DNA of 64,000 nt from Alphaproteobacteria bacterium. GTDB taxonomy: Bacteria; Pseudomonadota; Alphaproteobacteria; TMED109. The stretch lies in contig JAJEGJ010000053.1 in the NCBI GenBank assembly GCA_022819905.1, forward strand, positions 19,390 through 83,389, given 5' to 3'. The first letter of the stretch is position 1. Each line of letters starts with the position of its first letter. This document shows positions 43,950 to 53,426 of this stretch, in pieces. Made by a program: the position numbers and the translations under genes. The notes below the pieces were generated by a model that was not told the DNA's origin, did no database searches, and saw only the letters and a list, made by a program, of their open reading frames with translations.

Positions 43950-46900
43950 TTAGTCGGTCTTCGAGAGCAACACCGGCCCTTCGATGTAGAACAGCATCCC
44001 GCGAATGTTCCGTCCGGGGTAGGTGTTGGCCAGGAGTGCAACGTAGTCGGCGATTTGGTCGCGATAGCCAATCGGCGCGTCTTGCCAGGAAGAAGGCGCC
44101 GCCCCGGTCTTGAAATCAATGACGATTACCTCGTCGTCGGTCACGACGAGCCGGTCGATCTGCCCCTCGACCAGGCGGCCCTCGAGTTCGCCGGCAATGC
44201 GAACTTCGGCCCGGCTGTCCCCCGAGAACATGAATGCAAACTCGGGGCGTTCGAACACGTCCAGCACGACCGAGCAGAGAGCTGCGCGCATGCTGTCGGG
44301 CAGTTCGGGGGCCAGCCGTTCGGCAAGAGCTGCAGCGCGCCCGCGCCGTTCCGCGCCGCCGAGACCGGCGAGATGCTCGAGCAGCTGGTGCGCCAGCGTC
44401 CCGCGCGCGAGGGCCACGGCCTTGCTGTCGTCGTCAACGTCGGGAGCGGCGTGGCGTGCCAGTCGCGGCGCGCGCTCGGACGGGGCGAGAGTCTCGAGCC
44501 AGGTCGGGAGATCGGGTCGGTCGACGGAAGCGGATGGGGCCGGCTTCGGTTCCTCGCCCGAGCCCGTCACGTTCTCCTCGAAGACGTAGGCCGGGGTCTC
44601 CGCCTTGTCGACGCTCGGAAACGTGGGGTCGACGGTCACATCGAACTCCGCATTGTCGATCAGCGCGCTCCGTACGAGGTTCGACCACCAAGATCCCAGC
44701 TCGTTCTGCGGCCGCTTTTGCCACGATGCGACGACGATCCGGTCCTTGGCTCGCGTCATCGCGACGTACAGCAGACGTTCGTATTCCCGTTGCTCTTCCT
44801 CGGCGAATTCATGCTGCAACACGGTCACGATGTCCGGCCGCTCGCCTTCGGGCAGCTTGAAGATGGCGGTGTCGTCGGGGTCCCAGACGATGGAGGAGCG
44901 CAGGCGCGGTTTGCCCTCTCGCTCGGCAATGAACACGACGGGCGCCTCGAGTCCCTTGGCGGCATGCACGGTCATGATCCGGACGCTGCCGCTCGTCAAT
45001 TCCATGTCGCGCTTGACCTCGAGGCTCTCGCCCTCGATCCAGTTGGTGAAGCGTTCAAGCGAAGGGATCTCGCGACGGCCGAATTCGAGGGCCTGGAACA
45101 GGAATTCCTCGATGGCATCCGCTGCATCGGGCCCGAGGCGCGCCAGCAGGGCGGTGCGCGATCCCTGCTCGCCGTCGAGGGCGAACGAGAACAAGTCGAA
45201 CGGAGTTTCGCTGGCCGCCTTCGCGGTAAGCACCCGGAGCCGGTCGTAGGCCGAGCGGTACGCCGCGTCCGCGTCCGCATGATCGCGAAGGCTGGCCCAG
45301 AGGCTTTTCCCATCGCGATCGTGCGCGAGCGCGAAGAACTGGTCCTCTCCCAGGCCCTGGTCCAGTCCGGCGAGGGGCCCCTTGAGCACGTTGGCGAGGG
45401 CCAGGTCATCGTGCGGATGCAGCAGGAAGCGCGCGAGTTCGATCAGGTCGATCACCGGGGGCTGGTCGATCAGGCGCATCCGGTCGACACCCGCGACGGG
45501 AATGCCGGCTTCACGGAGTGCCCGGACGACGAAGGGCATCAGCGGCAGCCGCTGCCGCACCAGCACCATGATGTCGCCTGGACCGTACTTGGACCGGGTG
45601 CCGTCACTCGGGTGGATGAGCGTCCTGATCCGTTCGGCCATGAGGCGGGCGAGCCGGCGGACATGGGCATTCGGGCGCTCGTCGCCCTCTTCGGGCTCCA
45701 CGGGCGGCCACACCTCAATCCGGCCATGCGCATCGGCCCGCTGGGCGGTGTGCGTCGTCTGTTCGCCGTCCCGAGGTTCATCCCGTTCCGTGTTCCAGAA
45801 CTGGTCGACGGCCTTGAGCAGCGCCGGTGCGGACCGGAACGAAAGATCAAGTTGGACGGACTTCCAGGGCAGTCTTGCGCCGGAGACCCGCTCCTCGAAC
45901 TCGTGGCTCTTCCTGGCGAAACCGTCGGGGTCCGCCCCCTGGAAGCGATAGATCGATTGCTTGGGGTCGCCCACGGCGAAGATGGTGCGTCGCGCTTCCT
46001 GGGCCGCGCTCGCGCCGCTGAAGAAGTCCTCGGCGACGGCTGAGATCACCTGCCATTGGGAAGGTGCGGTGTCCTGAGCCTCGTCGACTAGGATGTGACT
46101 CACACCCCCGTCCAGCTTGTAGAGGATCCAGTCGCTGGCCGAACGCTTGGTGAGCAGGTCGGCCGCGCGGACCAGGAGGTCGTCGTAGTCGACGGCGACC
46201 AGGTTTCGCTTCAGGCGCTCGTAACGTCGCCGTTCCTCTTCCGCTAGGCGCGCAACGGCGGAACTGAGTCTGAACGTGCGGATCGACTTCAGCGTTTCAA
46301 TGTCCTCCAGCACCGCGCCGCATTCGGCTTCCAGAAACCTGACCGTGTCCGGGTTGTCGAGGGATGCCCAGGGAAGGCGCTGGCGCGGCGTTCCCTTCTG
46401 GGTAACGAACACGTCGCGCCACCTGCTCCAGCAGTCGAGGCGGGCGTCGTCATTGTCCGGCGCGTCGATCCACGTCTCGAGGGCATCCGCAGCTTTGGCC
46501 AGCGGGGTCTTCGGGTTGGCTTTGCTGGCAATTACGTCGAGTGCCTGCCGCGCCGGACTCCCGGCGTTGCCGGGTTCCGTCCGGAGCCAGGCACGGCGGA
46601 TGACACCTGCTTCGGTGTCGGTCGGATCGACGTCCAGCCGCGCGGCGATCCGCGCCACGTATGCGTCGATGCCGCCGCTTCGATTCACGATTTCGTGAAA
46701 GGGTTTGCGCCGCGAGGAGAAGTCGTTGAGGACTTCGCCGATCTGTCTTTCCGCAAGCGTGTGGGCCAGGGTTCGAAATGCCTCCGCCAGCGCGCCGCCC
46801 TGCTGGCCGGCCGCCTGGAGCATGCTGGTGCGGGCTTCCGTGCGAAGCGCGGCTGCCTCGATCTCATCGAGCGCCCGGAAATGAGGCGCGAGCCCCGCCT

Positions 46901-47318
46901 CCAGCGGGAAACTCGCCAGCAGGGACTGGCAGAAGGCGTGGATGGTCTGGATCCGGATACCCCCCGGGCACTCGAGCACCTGGACGAGCAGTTTGCGGGC
47001 GACTTCGGCAGAGCCTTGCAGGTCCCCTGTCGCGTGACCCACCAACTCCTTCATCCTCCGTTCGATGGCGGCGTCATCGTCTGACGCCCACTTGGTCAGT
47101 TCCGCGAACAGCCGGTTTTCCATCTCGGCTGCCGCCGCCCTCGTGAAGGTGATGGCGACGATGTGCTCCGGCGGCACGCCGTTCAGCAGCAGGCGGAGGA
47201 ATCGATCCGTCAGGACCTTGGTCTTCCCGGTACCGGCGTTGGCCGAAACCCAGGCCGAGATGTCGGGGTCCGCGGCCTCCCGCTGGCGGCGGCGCGCCTC
47301 GGTCGCAGCGTCGTTCAC
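43950..47318 (-). CDS. addA: Double-strand break repair helicase-nuclease AddA (alphaproteobacterial type)
   Basis: This 1122-residue UvrD-like helicase has a C-terminal RecB-type nuclease and processes broken DNA ends with AddB. Motif I is WVSANAGTGKTKVL, Ia is ITFTRAAAAEM, II is ILVDEAQDTAPSQW, III is AVGDPKQSIYRFQGAD, and a later helicase motif is MTVHAAKGLEAPVVF. The nuclease motif VIDFKTG is near the end. The GTG start at 47318 overlaps the addB stop (GTGA). It is downstream of addB as usual; trxA, normally next, is displaced by the glycan cluster. Confidence 0.95.
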   Translation of the reverse strand: MNDAATEARRRQREAADPDISAWVSANAGTGKTKVLTDRFLRLLLNGVPPEHIVAITFTRAAAAEMENRLFAELTKWASDDDAAIERRMKELVGHATGDLQGSAEVARKLLVQVLECPGGIRIQTIHAFCQSLLASFPLEAGLAPHFRALDEIEAAALRTEARTSMLQAAGQQGGALAEAFRTLAHTLAERQIGEVLNDFSSRRKPFHEIVNRSGGIDAYVARIAARLDVDPTDTEAGVIRRAWLRTEPGNAGSPARQALDVIASKANPKTPLAKAADALETWIDAPDNDDARLDCWSRWRDVFVTQKGTPRQRLPWASLDNPDTVRFLEAECGAVLEDIETLKSIRTFRLSSAVARLAEEERRRYERLKRNLVAVDYDDLLVRAADLLTKRSASDWILYKLDGGVSHILVDEAQDTAPSQWQVISAVAEDFFSGASAAQEARRTIFAVGDPKQSIYRFQGADPDGFARKSHEFEERVSGARLPWKSVQLDLSFRSAPALLKAVDQFWNTERDEPRDGEQTTHTAQRADAHGRIEVWPPVEPEEGDERPNAHVRRLARLMAERIRTLIHPSDGTRSKYGPGDIMVLVRQRLPLMPFVVRALREAGIPVAGVDRMRLIDQPPVIDLIELARFLLHPHDDLALANVLKGPLAGLDQGLGEDQFFALAHDRDGKSLWASLRDHADADAAYRSAYDRLRVLTAKAASETPFDLFSFALDGEQGSRTALLARLGPDAADAIEEFLFQALEFGRREIPSLERFTNWIEGESLEVKRDMELTSGSVRIMTVHAAKGLEAPVVFIAEREGKPRLRSSIVWDPDDTAIFKLPEGERPDIVTVLQHEFAEEEQREYERLLYVAMTRAKDRIVVASWQKRPQNELGSWWSNLVRSALIDNAEFDVTVDPTFPSVDKAETPAYVFEENVTGSGEEPKPAPSASVDRPDLPTWLETLAPSERAPRLARHAAPDVDDDSKAVALARGTLAHQLLEHLAGLGGAERRGRAAALAERLAPELPDSMRAALCSVVLDVFERPEFAFMFSGDSRAEVRIAGELEGRLVEGQIDRLVVTDDEVIVIDFKTGAAPSSWQDAPIGYRDQIADYVALLANTYPGRNIRGMLFYIEGPVLLSKTD

Positions 47319-50311
47319 TCGTCGGGATCCCTGAGGCCCGCCAAGGTCCATTCATGGGTGCGGGCCAGGGCGGCGTAGTCCGAGTACGGTTCCGGATCGT
47401 GCGTGGCGGTATAGGCGGTTGCCGGGTCTTCGAACGCACGGATCAGCGCCTTGAGCCGGCCGAGGGACACGGCCAACGCAGCCGATGTGTCCGCTGGCGC
47501 GAGCGCCGGTCCGTACTCGCCGCCATCCCGGCGCCCGGTGAGCTTCCAGTAGACCAGCCGGCCGACGGTCCCCTCGGCCGGAAGGTCGGGAAACCCGCCG
47601 GCTTCGGCAATCACGCCGGCGAGTGGGAGCTGGGGCTCGACGCCGCTGGCAACATCCTTCTTCTTCGGGACCAGTCCGGTCTTGTAGTCGATGATCGTCA
47701 TCGAGCGATCGGTCCGATCCACTTCAATCCGGTCGGCACGGGCGACGAGCGTGAAGGGAGGATTGCCGAACGTGTACTCGCCCGAGGTTTCCCCCCAGAC
47801 GGCATCAACGTTGTTCCTGTGGCGCTGCTCCTGAAGGAGAAACCACCGCACGATGGCATCGAGCCGGTGCACCCAGGTGAAGCGCTCCCACCATTGCTCG
47901 TCCTCTCGGTCCGCAGGCTGGAACCGTGCGAGCACTTCCGCCGCGAGCGCATGGAGCTGCGCCACCGCGTCATCCGGCAGGTTCGACCCCCCGTGTGCCT
48001 GCGTGAACCTCTCCAGGACTTCGTGCACTGCATTGCCGAATTCGGCCAGACTGGGCCGGCGGCCGGGCCGGTCGAGCGCCCGCAACCCGAGCACATGGCG
48101 CGCGTACGTCGCGTAGGGTTCCTTCAGAAACGTCCGTACCTGCGTCACCGACAGACGGCGCGGCCGGACCGAGAGCGGCGGCGCGAATTGGGGCCGCGGC
48201 AGCGGCCTGTAGGCGGGCGGAGCGGTCAGCTGCTGCCACAGACCGATCGCCGGCGGAGCAGACGGGGTCCGATCGGCCGAACGGAGCACCGTGTTGAGAC
48301 GGGTGAGCCACCGCGAGCGAATCGTCGGATTGCCGCGTGTCTTGCTGGCGAAGCACAGGAAGGCCTCCGGCACGCTTGCCGCGTCGACGAAGTCGTGGGC
48401 ACCCATGCCCGCGCGGTGAGCGTCCGTCAGAAGGCCAAGCGCCGTTTGCATGGTGCGGCTGAGCCAGGGATTGGGCGTTGCCCGCCGCGGCCAGTTGCCC
48501 TCGACAAGCCCGCCGGCGATGACCCGGTCGGCACTGACGAGGCGCGCTTCCAGGGGGCTCAGGATGCTCAGGCGGGGATGGGTGCCGATGCGCGGATAGA
48601 TGGCGATGTCGGAGAGCGCCTCGTCGAACAGGGCGGAATACTCGCCGCCCGGGATCGGCCCGAGGGGCTTGGCCGCTGCTTCGAATTCGCGCACGAACCT
48701 TTGCACTCGCTCGCCGGAATGATCCGCGTAGAGCCCGTCCGTGCCACCGTCGGCCGGGGTCGCCAGCCATTCGGTGAAGGCCCGGTGGGCCGCCACGATG
48801 GCGCCGGCGTCGGTAGTAGTGGCCAGGGCCTTTCGCAACGGTGCCATGCGTTCACGGAACTCTTCGAACCACCGTTCAAGGCCGGCCAGCCGGGGCCGCC
48901 GCTCGATCTGCCTGCGCAGTTCCGCCTCGACATCCGGAAGTTCGTGCCACGCGTAGACCCGGCGGACGACGTGGTGTTCAAACGCCCTGACGTTCGCAAT
49001 GAAGCTATGTCGGCTGTCGCCCCCGGTCGCCCGCGGATGCTTGAGCAGCGCCAGGAGGTCGAGGGGCCGGCCGTTACTGGCGGCCGCCCTGATGGCGAGG
49101 CGAAACAGCACGGCGGCAGACGTATTGCCCAGCGGTTCGCCGCCCGAGTCGTCGACGTCGATATTCCAGCGCCGGAGCGTGGTCCGCACCCGGCTGGCGA
49201 GTTCCCGGTCGCTGGTGACGAGGGCCGCGGTCTTGCCGGGCGTTTCGAGCGCTTCGCGCATCAGGACCGCGATGGCGCCGGCCTCTTCGACTGAATCGCG
49301 CGCTTCAATGACCTGCAGGCCGTCGAGGCCCGCGCCGACGTCGATCTGCGGCACCGTCTCCGGCCACCGGTGCGACGTCGCGGCCGGCCGCATCACTTCC
49401 GCCAGCAGCCGGGTCCGGGCGACTGCTTTCGGGGTCGGCTCGGACCCGGGCCAGTCACGAACCCGTACGCGATCCGAGCCAAGCGTCTCCAGCAGCTTTT
49501 TCAGGCCGAACTGCGGGTGGGATTCGTTGAGCGTCTCCCACGATTCCGCGTCGACCGTCCGATCGAGGCCAGCCAGGACGACTTCGCCGCGGGGCAGCTT
49601 GGCCACAGTCGAAATGAGGGCTCGGGCGGCCGGAATCGAACCCGTCGATCCGGCCACGATCACGGGGCCGCGCGGCGGGGACCGTTCCCACATTGCGGCC
49701 TGGTGCCGCAGCAGCCAGGTGCGCCGGGCAACGGGATCCATGCATCCAGCCTCGGCCAGGATACGGGGCCAGTGATCGCGGAGGATCTCGAGAAACTGGA
49801 GCGTCTCCTGCCAGTGTTCGGCCAGGTCCTCGTCCACCAGGGTTTCGAGGTCGGCCAACTGCACGTCCTGGTTTTGCAGCGCGTCGAGCAAGGTACTGAG
49901 CTCGCTGGCGAGGCGCGCCGCTTCCGCGAGCGCACCGCCCGCGCGCTCGCGGCGCATCCTGGCGACCAGCTGGGTCAGGAGCAGCTTGCGGTGCACGGGT
50001 CCGATGGCCGGCCGCAGCTCGGCCATCGACGGCCCGGGGCCCCCGTCGTCGTCCCAGCCAAGGTTGAGCTCCTCTTCGCCGACCTCCCCCAGGGGCGTAA
50101 TCCGGGGGAGCAGAAGTGCCCGGGGATGCGCCGCCGAGGTAAAGGCGCGCGACAGGGTCCGGGCGGCGCGGTTGGTCGGTACCAGGATCGTCGTGTCGGC
50201 CAGGTCGGTCGACGGATGGGCACGCCGCAGCAGTTCGCCTGCCAGGCGCCGGGCGAACGGCAGCCCGGCGGGAATCGTCCACACCAGTGGCTGCACCGCC
50301 GGTTCTAACAT
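47315..50311 (-). CDS. addB: Double-strand break repair protein AddB
   Basis: This 998-residue partner of AddA is a helicase-like fold without Walker A (ILVPTNRAARTLSRAF replaces the P-loop) and carries the second RecB-type nuclease domain (MTIIDYKTGLVPKKKD). The length and the LPRITPLGEVGEEEL segment match alphaproteobacterial AddB, which unlike the Bacillus protein shows no obvious four-cysteine iron-sulfur cluster here. It is the first gene of the addBA pair and lies at the left border of the presumed mobile island. Confidence 0.93.
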   Translation of the reverse strand: MLEPAVQPLVWTIPAGLPFARRLAGELLRRAHPSTDLADTTILVPTNRAARTLSRAFTSAAHPRALLLPRITPLGEVGEEELNLGWDDDGGPGPSMAELRPAIGPVHRKLLLTQLVARMRRERAGGALAEAARLASELSTLLDALQNQDVQLADLETLVDEDLAEHWQETLQFLEILRDHWPRILAEAGCMDPVARRTWLLRHQAAMWERSPPRGPVIVAGSTGSIPAARALISTVAKLPRGEVVLAGLDRTVDAESWETLNESHPQFGLKKLLETLGSDRVRVRDWPGSEPTPKAVARTRLLAEVMRPAATSHRWPETVPQIDVGAGLDGLQVIEARDSVEEAGAIAVLMREALETPGKTAALVTSDRELASRVRTTLRRWNIDVDDSGGEPLGNTSAAVLFRLAIRAAASNGRPLDLLALLKHPRATGGDSRHSFIANVRAFEHHVVRRVYAWHELPDVEAELRRQIERRPRLAGLERWFEEFRERMAPLRKALATTTDAGAIVAAHRAFTEWLATPADGGTDGLYADHSGERVQRFVREFEAAAKPLGPIPGGEYSALFDEALSDIAIYPRIGTHPRLSILSPLEARLVSADRVIAGGLVEGNWPRRATPNPWLSRTMQTALGLLTDAHRAGMGAHDFVDAASVPEAFLCFASKTRGNPTIRSRWLTRLNTVLRSADRTPSAPPAIGLWQQLTAPPAYRPLPRPQFAPPLSVRPRRLSVTQVRTFLKEPYATYARHVLGLRALDRPGRRPSLAEFGNAVHEVLERFTQAHGGSNLPDDAVAQLHALAAEVLARFQPADREDEQWWERFTWVHRLDAIVRWFLLQEQRHRNNVDAVWGETSGEYTFGNPPFTLVARADRIEVDRTDRSMTIIDYKTGLVPKKKDVASGVEPQLPLAGVIAEAGGFPDLPAEGTVGRLVYWKLTGRRDGGEYGPALAPADTSAALAVSLGRLKALIRAFEDPATAYTATHDPEPYSDYAALARTHEWTLAGLRDPDE

Positions 50312-50767
50312 GCTGCGTTAATTACGATTAGTTCCTCGCATTCAGCTTCCTCGGGTGCTGTTGCCCCAATTGCACTTCCCCGATTCCGAGCGTCTGCCGA
50401 GGAATAACACAATGTCCGCCGCCCGTCTCACGCAAGTTCGGGCCGGATCGTCAGAACGAGCAAGACAGAGAAGCAGACCGCAACCGCAGGAGGGGAGGAA
50501 GCTGAGGCGGTAAACGTAGCCGCAGCCGCTCTCGCAGCAGGCGTTCCCCACGGGTCACCCGGAGCAGGTTTTCTTCAAGACACGCGCCCCGCTGGCGCCC
50601 TTCCTGCCCGTGTTCGCCCTCGCAAAAACCGGCGGGAACGCCTGTAGGGTCAGAGCCTTACAGAGCGAACGGATCCGACCGTCCGCGCCGCTTCCTCGAC
50701 AAAACGCCGCCGCGGCTGCTTCCTGCATTACCGCCCAGCCGCGCCGCTCGAAGGAGGAGCCGCGATT
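50312..50767. other. 450-base intergenic region upstream of addB
   Basis: No gene or RNA is recognised. The stretch next to addB (50,312-50,345) is AT-rich and may hold its promoter. The rest is GC-rich and runs to a strong ribosome binding site (GAAGGAGGAG) for the integrase remnant at 50,768. No tRNA, the usual integrase target, is visible here. Confidence 0.45.
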
Positions 50768-50981
50768 GTGAACGAACGATCCACCTTCGCCCGGCGCGTC
50801 CGCGCCGCCACACCCTACGACCGGCGCCGCGACATCCGCGACGACATCGGCGCCCGGCCTGATTCTCCGGGTCTACCCGAGCGACGCGCGCAGCTTCACC
50901 CTCGAAACCATGGTGCGCGGACGGCGGCTTCGACGATCAGGCCCGCTAGCCCGCCCAGCACCAGCACGGCGCTCTGGGTGA
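50768..50981 (+). pseudogene. Tyrosine integrase, N-terminal fragment, frameshifted
   Basis: A GTG start with a strong ribosome binding site leads into MNERSTFARRVRAATPYDRR then DIRDDI. One base-shift later (about 50,848) the frame continues as APGLILRVYPSDARSFTLET and MVRGRR before running to a stop at 50,981. This is the arm-DNA-binding domain opening typical of phage and island integrases, which have patterns like GLxLRVxPSGAKSF. The core and catalytic domains are missing. A degenerate integrase C-terminus occurs at 57.8 kb. Confidence 0.65.
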
Positions 50982-50996
50982 CCAGCCGCCTGCCCG

Positions 50997-51461
50997 TTAC
51001 GGGTCCCATCGGCAGCGGAGCCACTCTCCCCGGTTGAGCCTGCACACTTGGCCATCGTGCCTGGAACCTTCGCTGAACGCCTTGCCGTCGACGTAGCAGA
51101 CGTTCGGGAGAACGATGGTGGCATCTGGCGGCGGCGGGGCTACCTGTTTGGCGAGTAGTTCCGGCACTGCATCGCAGGGCACGTATCCAGCCGCGCCCAC
51201 GCCGACGATCAGGCCGTCGGCAGTCCGATCAAACTCCTCGCTCACATGAGCACACCCCACGTCCGCTTCAGAGAGATCATCCACGCACACAGCGAAAAGG
51301 CCCGGCCGGTCAGGTTCGTAAATCCAAACCGCTTGCTAGCTCTGCTCGCAACCAAATGTGATCGCAAGTTCCATATCGTCGAACGTGGCCTCTCCGCTCC
51401 GCCCGGCGGTCTGTGCCGGGCCGCTTGCGATCACGGCCAACAATCCGCACAGCGCTGCCAC
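50997..51461 (-). pseudogene. Small exported protein gene broken by an in-frame TAG
   Basis: From the GTG at 51461 the frame encodes a signal peptide (VAALCGLLAVIASGPAQTAG) and then GEATFDDMELAITFGCEQ. A TAG at 51336-51338 follows, and the same frame then continues with coherent sequence: YEPDRPGLFAVCVDDLSEAD, a Pro-rich stretch, and a cysteine motif CYVDGKAFSEGSRHDGQVC that resembles DUF1496-type small proteins. Intact frame on both sides of one stop is the mark of a recent nonsense mutation. The function is unknown. The product would be periplasmic. Confidence 0.55.
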
Positions 51462-51762
51462 TGGTACGTTCAGGTGTGCTCGGCTTATCGTATCCCCGTC
51501 CTGCTGCTACGGCCACGATGAGAATTTGCATGCAATATAGTATCGGAATATATCCATAATGCTAACATAAAGATAGGATGTCGACGAGTAAGCAATGCGG
51601 TAATCGTGCGGTTGGTCGGAACAGGATCCGGCGGTGACGTCGCCTCGCTTGGAAACCACGGAAAACGTGCCACGTGAGGGATTGACGTCTGGCCGTCAGC
51701 GGGTTCTCCGCGGTCGGCAGAGCCGGCCTGCTTGACCGGAGCTCGGCTGGAGGAACACGGCG
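51462..51762. other. AT-rich intergenic segment before the cytochrome b561 gene
   Basis: About 51,525-51,600 is strikingly AT-rich for this genome (for example TATATCCATAATGCTAACATAAAG). It probably includes the promoter of the cytochrome gene, with CATAAT near 51,555 as a possible -10. No coding sequence is apparent. Confidence 0.4.
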
Positions 51763-52305
51763 ATGATCGATGACAGGTACCACCTCTCCGCCCGCCTCAT
51801 TCACTGGGGCATGGCGCTGGGCTTCGTCTTCATGTGGGGGTGCGGTTATGCGATGACGACGCTGGTGGAGGAGGACTCGCCGCTGGAGGAGTTGCTGTTC
51901 GACCTGCACATCTCCGTCGGGGTGACGCTGCTCGCGCTCCTCGCAACACGCATCGGCGTTCGCATGGCCCACCGTCCGCCGCCGCTGCCCGACTCGATCC
52001 GAGGAATCGAACGCACCGCGGCGCATCTCGGCCACGCCGCGCTCTACGCGTTGCCTGCCGTGGTGATCGCGGTCGGCTGGGCGGAGACCAACTTCAGCGG
52101 CTACGCCGTTCAGTGGTTCGGCGTCGAGATGCCCACGGTCTTCCCTGAGACCGGGGAGTACCTCCAGGACCTGTCCGCGGAGGTTCACATGTGGCTCGCC
52201 TACACGATGCTGGCGGTCGCCGCAGGCCATGTCGCGGCCGCCTACAAGCATCGCTGGATCGATGGCCACGACGTCATCCACCGCATGACCTTCGGCGGGA
52301 GATGA
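51763..52305 (+). CDS. Cytochrome b561 family protein
   Basis: This 180-residue inner-membrane di-heme b protein has four membrane helices. Candidate heme ligands are H14 (ARLIHWGMAL), H49 (LFDLHISVG), H142 (AEVHMWLAYT) and H156 (AAGHVAAAY). It starts at an ATG preceded by GGAGG. The family moves electrons between quinol and periplasmic acceptors or superoxide. A decayed partial duplicate lies about 700 bases downstream. No partner cytochrome c gene is next to it. Confidence 0.9.
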   Translation: MIDDRYHLSARLIHWGMALGFVFMWGCGYAMTTLVEEDSPLEELLFDLHISVGVTLLALLATRIGVRMAHRPPPLPDSIRGIERTAAHLGHAALYALPAVVIAVGWAETNFSGYAVQWFGVEMPTVFPETGEYLQDLSAEVHMWLAYTMLAVAAGHVAAAYKHRWIDGHDVIHRMTFGGR

Positions 52306-52416
52306 GGGGGGGGGTGCTGACCCGAGTCGGGGACACCGCGCCTGATGCGCCCTTCGGGGCACCCCCCAGCCAACCCAGAGCACCCGCGGTGGCAGCGGGA
52401 CCCGGAGAACAGTTCC

Positions 52417-52674
52417 ATGGTGCCAAGAACCAGCAGGCCCGGTCTCACGTTCCCGCTCGAGGAGCGGTATCTGACGCCGAAGGAGGCGAGCGATCTGCTA
52501 GGAATTTCCCGGCGAACGCTGGACCGATATCGGACCCGGAACAGCGGCCCGGCGTTTTACAAGTTCGGGAGCAAGGTTCGATACAAGATTGAAGATCTGC
52601 ACGCTTGGGCTGCCCGGCGCCGGATTGTCAAACGCAGAAGGCGGGAAGTTCCGGCCGTTGCGGAGGAAGATTGA
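52417..52674 (+). CDS. Helix-turn-helix DNA-binding protein, excisionase/AlpA-like
   Basis: This 85-residue protein starts at the ATG at 52417 (GGAG ten bases upstream). The core YLTPKEASDLLGISRRTLDR then FGSKVRYKIEDLHAWAARRR is the HTH_17 / excisionase fold, a small winged MerR-like domain. A basic C-terminal tail follows. Such proteins control integration and excision of phages and islands. Here it lies between two integrase fragments, supporting a former mobile element. Confidence 0.85.
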   Translation: MVPRTSRPGLTFPLEERYLTPKEASDLLGISRRTLDRYRTRNSGPAFYKFGSKVRYKIEDLHAWAARRRIVKRRRREVPAVAEED

Positions 52675-52866
52675 GCGGACGCGCGTCGCGCTGGGGCCTG
52701 CTGTGTCATGCGTCCGCACGGAAGGGCCCCCATCTTGTGTGGTGACAAGCGAACAGCCGATTACCCACGGACTCCGTTAGGCGGAGAGAGAGCCCACGTC
52801 GACCGGGACGTGGAGCCGTCAACTCACACCGCGCTAGGGGTTTCGCTTGCCGGCGAGGCGGCCTTT

Positions 52867-52991
52867 GCTGCGGTCCAATGGTTCGGCATCGAGATGCCGA
52901 GGTAAGTTCTGGTGACCGGGGGAGGACCTTCAGGGCCAGTCCGAGGCCCCGCACAAGCGGCTCGCCCAAGGCATGCTGGCGGGCGCCGCGG
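52867..52991 (+). pseudogene. Decayed partial copy of cytochrome b561
   Basis: The frame reads AAVQWFGIEMPR and then stops, against AVQWFGVEMPT in the intact gene at 52,091 onward. Base-level similarity continues past the stop: GACCGGGGGAGGACCTTCAG here against GACCGGGGAGTACCTCCAGG there, and GGCTCGCC then GCATGCTGGCGGGCGCCGC here against GGCTCGCC then CGATGCTGGCGGTCGCCGC there. It is therefore a degenerate duplicate of the third and fourth helix region. The rest of the 750-base gap (52,675-53,426) holds nothing I can name. Confidence 0.7.
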
Positions 52992-53426
52992 GGCTGCCGC
53001 CGCCCCTGATGACTGAGCTCACCCCGAGTGATTTTCCGGCGGATCCCGGACCCGAAGCGGCCGGGCGGGCATGAACGGGTGCGTTATACGGTTGGCAACG
53101 CCGCGTTGGAGATATCGAGAGCCGATGCTGGCTGAGGGTCGGTGAGCGAGTTCCCCGCCCCGCGTGTCCGGCGAGGCCTCCGGCAGGCTCAAGGAATCCG
53201 TTCGGTCCAAACGAACTTCCGCGTGTGCATGACGGGTGGTCTCCACCTGGGCAGAAGCGACGCGCCCGTTTATGAGAACCGTGTGTGATGCCCAAGTTTC
53301 ATGTGATTACAATAAAGAACGGTCCAGGGCATTGTCGCAGGCGCCGACGATTGCATGTGGCGGCCTACCGGTCGATCGCAGGCGCGCCGGCTTGGTGCCC
53401 GGGGGGGCCGGGGGAGGGAGCGACCC

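Noticed and set aside
43806..49294. Two long rightward frames through addA and addB
   Set aside because: They are antisense shadows of genes with clear helicase and nuclease motifs.
52930..53295. Leftward frame of 121 codons before the sensor-kinase gene
   Set aside because: Its composition is that of a GC-rich shadow, no ribosome site or domain is seen, and it crosses the cytochrome relic.
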